Source: Loxodes magnus (Eukaryota > Ciliophora > Karyorelictea > Loxodida > Loxodidae). Taken from it: a stretch of DNA of 64,000 nucleotides. The first letter of the stretch is position 1. Every line of letters begins with the position of its first letter. The notes beneath the pieces are model-generated. The model saw only the letters and a list, made by a program, of their open reading frames with translations, did no database searches and had not been told where the DNA came from. Positions 60,401 to 64,000 of the stretch are shown one piece after another. Location: positions 62,001 through 126,000 of the forward strand of contig CAMPDV010000303.1 of assembly GCA_946699065.1 (NCBI GenBank), read 5' to 3'. The position numbers were made by a program, and so were the translations under genes.

Positions 60401-63400
60401 GACCACTCATGGTCTTACAGGTACCTGTCTTGACGTCCCATAGTCTCACCGTATAATCATTACTTCCCGATACGATGAACTCTGAATCACTTGATATAGC
60501 CACAGCATATACAACATTAGTGTGACCACTCATGGTCTTACAGGTACCTGTCTTTACGTTCCATTGTCTCACCGTATAATCTGCACTTCCCGATACGATG
60601 AACTCTGAATCACTGGATATAGCCACAGCATATACATAATGTGTGTGACCACTCATGGTCTTACAGGTACCTGTCTTGACGTCCCATAGTCTCACCGTAT
60701 AATCATAACTTCCCGATACGATGAACTCTGAATCACTGGATATATCCACAGCATATACATAACTAGTGTGACCACTCATGGTCTTACAGGTACCTGTCTT
60801 GACGTCCCATAGTCTCACCGTATAATCATAACTTCCCGATACGATGAACTCTGAATAACTGGATATAGCCACAGATGATACATAATTAGTGTGACCACTC
60901 ATGGTCTTACAGGTACCTGTCTTGACGTCCCATAGTCTCACTGTATAATCATTACTTCCCGATACGATGAACTCTGAATCACTGGATATAGCCACAGCAC
61001 ATACATAATGTGTGTGACCACTCATGGTCTTACAGGTACCTGTCTTGACGTCCCATAGTCTCACCGTATAATCATGACTTCCCGATACGATGAACTCTGA
61101 ATCACTGGATATAGCCACAGCACATACATAATGTGTGTGACCACTCATGGTCTTACAGGTACCTGTCTTGACGTCCCATAGTCTCACCGTATTATCTCCA
61201 CTTCCCGATACGATGAACTCTGAATCACTGGATATAGCCACAGCATATACATAATGTGTGTGACCACTCATGGTCTTACAGGTACCTGTCTTGACGTCCC
61301 ATAGTCTCACCGTATAATCATTACTTCCCGATACGATGAACTCTGAATCATTCGATATAGCCACAGCACATACATAATGTGTGTGACCACTCATGGTCTT
61401 ACAGGTACCTGTCTTGACGTCCCATAGTCTCACCGTATAATCATAACTTCCCGATACGATGAACTCTGAATCACTGGATATAGCCACAGCATATACAGAA
61501 CTAGTGTGACCACTCATGGTCTTACAGGTACCTGTCTTGACGTCCCATAGTCTCACCGTATAATCATAACTTCCCGATACGATGAACTCTGAATAACTGG
61601 ATATAGCCACAGATGATACATAATGTGTGTGACCACTCATGGTCTTACAGGTACCTGTCTTGACGTCCCATAGTCTCACCGTATTATCTCCACTTCCCGA
61701 TACGATGAACTCTGAATCACTTGATATAGCCACAGCATATACATAATGTGTGTGACCACTCATGGTCTTACAGGTACCTGTCTTGACGTCCCATAGTCTC
61801 ACCGTATAATCATAACTTCCCGATACGATGAACTCTGAATCACTGGATATAGCCACAGCATATACAGAACTAGTGTGACCACTCATGGTCTTACAGGTAC
61901 CTGTCTTGACGTCCCATAGTCTCACCGTATAATCATAACTTCCCGATACGATGAACTCTGAATCACTGGATATGGCCACAGCAGATACATAACTAGTGTG
62001 ACCACTCATGGTCTTACAGGTACCTGTCTTGACGTCCCATAGTCTCACCGTATAATCATAACTTCCCGATACGATGAACTCTGAATAACTGGATATAGCC
62101 ACAGATCATACATAAAATGTGTGACCACTCATGGTCTTACAGGTACCTGTCTTGACGTCCCATAGTCTCACCGTATAATCATAACTTCCCGATACGATGA
62201 ACTCTGAATCACTGGATATAGCCACAGCATATACAGAACTAGTGTGACCACTCATGGTCTTACAGGTACCTGTCTTGACGTCCCATAGTCTCACCGTATA
62301 ATCATGACTTCCCGATACGATGAACTCTGAATCACTGGATATAGCCACAGCATATACAGAACTAGTGTGACCACTCATGGTCTTACAGGTACCTGTCTTG
62401 ACGTCCCATAGTCTCACCGTATAATCTGCACTTCCCGATACGATGAACTCTGAATCACTGGATATAGCCACAGCAGATACATAACTAGTGTGACCACTCA
62501 TGGTCTTACAGGTACCTGTCTTGACGTCCCATAGTCTCACCGTATAATCTGCACTTCCCGATACGATGAACTCTGAATAACTGGATATAGCCACAGATGA
62601 TACATAATTAGTGTGACCACTCATGGTCTTACAGGTACCTGTCTTGACGTCCCATAGTCTCACCGTATAATCTGCACTTCCCGATACGATGAACTCTGAA
62701 TCACTGGATATAGCCCCAGCATATACAGAACTAGTGTGACCACTCATGGTCTTACAGGTACCTGTCTTGACGTCCCATAGTCTCACCGTATAATCATTAC
62801 TTCCCGATACGATGAACTCTGAATCATTCGATATAGCCACAGCACATACATAATGTGTGTGACCACTCATGGTCTTACAGGTACCTGTCTTGACGTCCCA
62901 TAGTCTCACCGTATTATCTCCACTTCCCGATACGATGAACTCTGAATCACTGGATATAGCCACAGCATATACATAATGTGTGTGACCACTCATGGTCTTA
63001 CAGGTACCTGTCTTGACGTCCCATAGTCTCACCGTATAATCATAACTTCCCGATACGATGAACTCTGAATCACTGGATATATCCACAGCATATACATAAC
63101 TAGTGTGACCACTCATGGTCTTACAGGTACCTGTCTTGACGTCCCATAGTCTCACCGTATAATCATAACTTCCCGATACGATGAACTCTGAATCATTCGA
63201 TATAGCCACAGCATATACAGAACTAGTGTGACCACTCATGGTCTTACAGGTACCTGTCTTGACGTCCCATAGTCTCACCGTATTATCTCCACTTCCCGAT
63301 ACGATGAACTCTGAATCACTGGATATAGCCCCAGCATATACAACATTAGTGTGACCACTCATGGTCTTACAGGTACCTGTCTTGACGTCCCATAGTCTCA

Positions 63401-64000
63401 CCGTATAATCATAACTTCCCGATACGATGAACTCTGAATCATTCGATATAGCCACAGATCATACAGAACTAGTGTGACCACTCATGGTCTTACAGGTACC
63501 TGTCTTGACGTCCCATAGTCTCACCGTATAATCATTACTTCCCGATACGATGAACTCTGAATCATTCGATATAGCCACAGCACATACATAATGTGTGTGA
63601 CCACTCATGGTCTTACAGGTACCTGTCTTGACGTCCCATAGTCTCACCGTATTATCTCCACTTCCCGATACGATGAACTCTGAATCACTGGATATAGCCA
63701 CAGCATATACATAATGTGTGTGACCACTCATGGTCTTACAGGTACCTGTCTTGACGTCCCATAGTCTCACCGTATAATCATAACTTCCCGATACGATGAA
63801 CTCTGAATCACTGGATATATCCACAGCATATACATAACTAGTGTGACCACTCATGGTCTTACAGGTACCTGTCTTGACGTCCCATAGTCTCACCGTCTAA
63901 TCTGCACTTCCCGATACGATGAACTCTGAATCACTGGATATAGCCACAGCAGATACCTAATTTGTGTGACCACTCATGGTCTTACAGGTACCTGTCTTGA
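54424..64000 (-). CDS. WD40-array reading-frame segment A (partial at its upstream end)
   Basis: This segment holds about 78 blades in one minus-strand frame, from the window edge down to a 1-bp deletion near 54,423. It contains the longest stretches open in the standard code (980, 859 and 449 codons). TGA interrupts at positions 7 or 5, for example 56,577-56,579, 59,523-59,525, 62,106-62,108 and 63,459-63,461. TAG occurs at position 25 near 55,164, 55,532 and 63,896. With TGA as Trp and TAG as Gln the whole segment is open. Units here keep Trp30 and often carry the turn Gly-Asp-Asn (near 56,640, 57,625, 59,100, 61,190, 61,685, 62,915, 63,285 and 63,655). There is no methionine start, signal peptide or other domain: each GTG that opens a stretch is an internal Val codon of a blade. 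Beta-propeller scaffold and ligand recognition are the likely roles; the partner is unknown. Confidence 0.5.
56577..59519 (-). CDS. Open WD40 stretch of 980 codons (24 blades)
   Basis: This is the longest run without any standard stop. It begins after TGA at position 7 (59,523-59,525) and ends at TGA in position 5 (56,577-56,579), which would be GHTS-Trp-VSSV. The apparent start is an internal Val codon (GTG) of a blade, not a real start. It has 24 blades with intact Trp30; two carry the Gly-Asp-Asn turn and one the RQWN strand c. One blade has Lys28 (VKLWD, near 57,492), not noticed elsewhere. Position 5/7 types are mixed (SYVS, SSVY, HYVY, HYVC, NVVY). It is long enough for three full seven-bladed propellers under the standard code, so it is the best stand-alone coding candidate if stops are real, although it lacks its own initiation region. 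Confidence 0.45.
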   Translation of the reverse strand: MAISSYSEFIVSGSYDYTVRLWDVKTGTCKTMSGHTSYVSAVAISSDSEFIVSGSYDYTVRLWDVKTGTCKTMSGHTSSVYAVAISSDSEFIVSGSYDYTVRLWDVKTGTCKTMSGHTHYVYAVAISSDSEFIVSGSGDNTVRLWDVKTGTCKTMSGHTHYVYAVAISNDSEFIVSGSNDYTVRLWDVKTGTCKTMSGHTSSVYAVAISSDSEFIVSGSYDYTVRLWDVKTGTCKTMSGHTHYVCAVAISNDSEFIVSGSNDYTVRLWDVKTGTCKTMSGHTSYVSAVAISSDSEFIVSGSYDYTVRLWDVKTGTCKTMSGHTSYVYAVDISSDSEFIVSGSYDYTVRLWDVKTGTCKTMSGHTHYVYAVAISSDSEFIVSGSADYTVRQWNVKTGTCKTMSGHTNVVYAVAISSDSEFIVSGSNDYTVRLWDVKTGTCKTMSGHTHYVYAVSISSDSEFIVSGSYDYTVRLWDVKTGTCKTMSGHTSSVYAVAISSDSEFIVSGSHDYTVRLWDVKTGTCKTMSGHTSSVYAVAISSDSEFIVSGSYDYTVRLWDVKTGTCKTMSGHTSYVYAVDISSDSEFIVSGSYDYTVRLWDVKTGTCKTMSGHTHYVYAVAISSDSEFIVSGSGDNTVRLWDVKTGTCKTMSGHTHYVCAVAISNDSEFIVSGSNDYTVKLWDVKTGTCKTMSGHTSSVYAVAISSDSEFIVSGSADYTVRLWDVKTGTCKTMSGHTSYVSAVAISSDSEFIVSGSYDYTVRLWDVKTGTCKTMSGHTSSVYAVAISSDSEFIVSGSNDYTVRLWDVKTGTCKTMSGHTHYVYAVAISSDSEFIVSGSYDYTVRLWDVKTGTCKTMSGHTHYVYAVAISNDSEFIVSGSNDYTVRLWDVKTGTCKTMSGHTSSVYAVAISSDSEFIVSGSYDYTVRLWDVKTGTCKTMSGHTHYVYAVAISSDSEFIVSGSGDNTVRLWDVKTGTCKTMSGHTS
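58700..60180 (-). repeat. 21-unit-offset duplicate, copy 1 (partner about 61,283-62,763)
   Basis: Roughly 1.5 kb resembles 61,283-62,763 at an offset of 2,583 bp (21 x 123), with several differing units inside. The Phe4-TGA unit at 59,523 and the Gly-Asp-Asn unit near 59,100 correspond to 62,106 and 61,683. A second relation at 18 units (2,214 bp) links about 57,900-58,640 with 60,114-60,854, so this area is a mosaic. Confidence 0.75.
59523..62102 (-). CDS. Open WD40 stretch of 859 codons (21 blades)
   Basis: Exactly 21 units (2,580 bp plus the bordering TGA), the blade count of three seven-bladed propellers. It is bounded on both sides by the same unit type, a Phe4-Tyr5 blade beside TGA at position 7. 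Part of it repeats the neighbouring stretch at a 21-unit offset (2,583 bp) and part at an 18-unit offset (2,214 bp). One blade near 59,764 has Leu for Val9 (YALA), and one near 60,132 has Gly at position 9 (YAGA). It includes two Gly-Asp-Asn turns and one RQWN blade. There is no start region; it is a slice of the array set by two recurrent TGA codons that may encode Trp. Confidence 0.45.
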   Translation of the reverse strand: MAISSYSEFIVSGSYDYTVRLWDVKTGTCKTMSGHTSYVSAVAISSDSEFIVSGSYDYTVRLWDVKTGTCKTMSGHTSSVYAVAISSDSEFIVSGSYDYTVRLWDVKTGTCKTMSGHTHYVYAVAISSDSEFIVSGSGDNTVRLWDVKTGTCKTMSGHTHYVSSVAISSYSEFIVSGSYDYTVRLWDVKTGTCKTMSGHTSSVYAVAISSDSEFIVSGSYDYTVRLWDVKTGTCKTMSGHTHYVCAVAISNDSEFIVSGSNDYTVRLWDVKTGTCKTMSGHTHYVYAVAISSDSEFIVSGSGDNTVRLWDVKTGTCKTMSGHTHYVCAVAISSDSEFIVSGSHDYTVRLWDVKTGTCKTMSGHTHYVCAVAISSDSEFIVSGSNDYTVRLWDVKTGTCKTMSGHTNYVSSVAISSYSEFIVSGSYDYTVRLWDVKTGTCKTMSGHTSYVYAVDISSDSEFIVSGSYDYTVRLWDVKTGTCKTMSGHTHYVYAVAISSDSEFIVSGSADYTVRQWNVKTGTCKTMSGHTNVVYAVAISSDSEFIVSGSNDYTVRLWDVKTGTCKTMSGHTHYVYAVSISSDSEFIVSGSYDYTVRLWDVKTGTCKTMSGHTSSVYAVAISSDSEFIVSGSHDYTVRLWDVKTGTCKTMSGHTSSVYAGAISSDSEFIVSGSADYTVRLWDVKTGTCKTMSGHTNYVSSVAISSYSEFIVSGSADYTVRLWDVKTGTCKTMSGHTSYVSAVAISSDSEFIVSGSADYTVRLWDVKTGTCKTMSGHTNYVYALAISSDSEFIVSGSNDYTVRLWDVKTGTCKTMSGHTSSVYAVAISSDSEFIVSGSYDYTVRLWDVKTGTCKTMSGHTFYV
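61283..62763 (-). repeat. 21-unit-offset duplicate, copy 2
   Basis: Second copy of about 58,700-60,180. Agreement is patchy (for example Tyr14 with SSV-type near 61,600 against Asn13 near 59,015), suggesting an older duplication or later gene conversion. Confidence 0.75.
62106..63455 (-). CDS. Open WD40 stretch of 449 codons (11 blades)
   Basis: Eleven blades between TGA at 63,459-63,461 and TGA at 62,106-62,108, both at position 7. Two blades have Gly in place of Val9 (near 62,712 and 63,330) and two have the Gly-Asp-Asn turn. The second blade from its upstream end continues the 21-unit periodicity seen downstream: 62,413-62,763 matches 59,830-60,180. No Cys30 units. Same limits as its neighbours: no independent start, no other domain. 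Confidence 0.4.
   Translation of the reverse strand: MAISNDSEFIVSGSYDYTVRLWDVKTGTCKTMSGHTNVVYAGAISSDSEFIVSGSGDNTVRLWDVKTGTCKTMSGHTSSVYAVAISNDSEFIVSGSYDYTVRLWDVKTGTCKTMSGHTSYVYAVDISSDSEFIVSGSYDYTVRLWDVKTGTCKTMSGHTHYVYAVAISSDSEFIVSGSGDNTVRLWDVKTGTCKTMSGHTHYVCAVAISNDSEFIVSGSNDYTVRLWDVKTGTCKTMSGHTSSVYAGAISSDSEFIVSGSADYTVRLWDVKTGTCKTMSGHTNYVSSVAISSYSEFIVSGSADYTVRLWDVKTGTCKTMSGHTSYVSAVAISSDSEFIVSGSADYTVRLWDVKTGTCKTMSGHTSSVYAVAISSDSEFIVSGSHDYTVRLWDVKTGTCKTMSGHTSSVYAVAISSDSEFIVSGSYDYTVRLWDVKTGTCKTMSGHTFYV

Larger units (their letters stand above)
1..64000 (-). repeat. Giant tandem array of 123-bp WD40-blade units (about 520 copies)
   Basis: The window is filled end to end by a 123-bp direct repeat with no spacer. 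On the minus strand each unit encodes a 41-residue WD40 blade: a GH turn, strand a (VxxVxIS), strand b (EFIVSGS), the tight turn with Asp24, strand c (TVRLWD) and strand d (TGTCKTMS). The blade length and the Asp-His-Ser-Trp set fit the WD40 family. Most units differ at only a few codons (4, 5, 7, 8, 10, 13, 14, 23, 25, 29-33) and the rest is almost invariant. Total length divided by 123, allowing for 6 deleted bases, gives about 520.4 units. A normal propeller uses about seven blades, so this equals about 74 propellers. Both window edges fall inside units, so the true array is longer. No introns, unique insertions or non-repeat sequence were seen. Recent expansion and ongoing homogenisation are inferred from the near-identity. 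Confidence 0.98.

Noticed and set aside
1-64000. About 90 separate small minus-strand genes, each beginning at GTG
   Set aside because: The apparent starts are internal Val codons of blades just after an interrupting codon. There is no spacer, promoter or unique sequence between pieces, so they are slices of one array.
1-64000. CRISPR array
   Set aside because: The period is 123 bp and the whole unit encodes a protein blade. The variable parts are single codons, not unique spacers.
1-64000. Stops as remnants of C-to-T damage (RIP or deamination) of ancestral CAA/CAG and TGG
   Set aside because: Such damage would give TAA, TAG and TGA from Gln and Trp, so it was considered seriously. However, the TGG of codon 30, the CAA of RQWN units, the CpG sites and the CpA sites are conserved throughout, no CAA/CAG/TGG remains at positions 5, 7 or 25, and other alleles there differ by transversions.
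1-64000. TGA-only recoding, as in Mycoplasma-like bacterial or mitochondrial codes
   Set aside because: It explains TGA but not the equally recurrent TAA and TAG at positions 5 and 25 in the same frame.
1-64000. Selenocysteine or pyrrolysine insertion
   Set aside because: All three stop codons are involved, at surface recognition sites, in hundreds of tandem units. Neither system explains TAA, and no insertion element is visible.
1-64000. Non-coding satellite DNA
   Set aside because: The 41-codon WD40 frame, the low indel rate and the concentration of changes at ligand-facing codons are not expected of a neutral satellite. A very recent burst cannot be fully excluded.
1-64000. Plus-strand genes
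   Set aside because: The plus strand of the unit has no recognisable protein and no long open frame; the coding signal is entirely on the minus strand.
1-64000. Pure assembly artefact
   Set aside because: Copies differ in many linked markers and the higher-order blocks have distinct borders, which simple looping would not create. The exact copy number and the duplicated deletions still need long-read confirmation.

Overview
The whole 64 kb window is one uninterrupted direct tandem array. A 123-bp unit is repeated about 520 times, with no unique sequence at either edge. Read on the minus strand, each unit encodes one 41-residue WD40 beta-propeller blade. I number the unit from the Gly of Gly-His: G1 H2 T3 x4 x5 V6 x7 x8 V9 x10 I11 S12 x13 x14 S15 E16 F17 I18 V19 S20 G21 S22 x23 D24 x25 T26 V27 R28 L29 W30 D31 V32 K33 T34 G35 T36 C37 K38 T39 M40 S41. 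The structural Asp-His-Ser-Trp set of WD40 blades is present (H2, S20, D24, W30). GC of the consensus unit is about 43%. There are no RNA genes, insertion elements, unique promoters or terminators, and no real N- or C-terminus, so the locus runs past both ends of the window.

The central observation is that the standard code breaks the array into about 90 open pieces, and the bounding stops fall at only three codons of the unit: positions 5, 7 and 25. The only exceptions are two stops created by 1-bp deletions. Positions 5 and 7 match the top-face hot spots of WD40 propellers (R1-2 and R1), and position 25 directly follows the invariant Asp. TAA, TAG and TGA are all used. Reading TAA/TAG as Gln and TGA as Trp turns these units into ordinary WD40 consensus, for example GHTNQVWSVA at 2,578-2,600, GHTSWVSSVA, GHTSVVQSVA and ADQTVRLWD. 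I infer a eukaryotic microbe in which all three stops can be sense codons. Such codes are known in the ciliate Condylostoma, in karyorelict ciliates, in the syndinean Amoebophrya and, with Glu instead of Gln, in Blastocrithidia. The sequence alone does not identify the organism. A decaying array under the standard code, or assembly artefact, remains possible.

Layout, in plus coordinates (transcription would run from 64,000 to 1). 52.8-64 kb: units with intact Trp30, Gly-Asp-Asn turns and the longest open stretches, in 18- and 21-unit higher-order repeats. 47.5-50.3 kb: a block in which most units carry a TAA, TAG or TGA. 36.5-47.2 kb: units with Cys at position 30, in 18-unit and 34-unit tandem blocks. 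28-36.5 kb: no Cys30 units, but with Glu33 units, Phe4 units and runs of TGA. 5.8-28 kb: Cys30 units again, with 28- and 27-unit duplications. 1-5.8 kb: Cys30-free, with 2-bp deletions carried in a duplicated block. If stops are read through, four small deletions divide the array into five frame segments, the longest about 49 kb (roughly 398 blades).

The pattern is near-identical blades with changes focused on ligand-facing residues and much block duplication. It resembles the WD40 repeats of fungal HNWD/HET-type NLR recognition proteins. A rapidly diversifying recognition repeat is the most reasonable functional guess, but no effector domain lies in the window.
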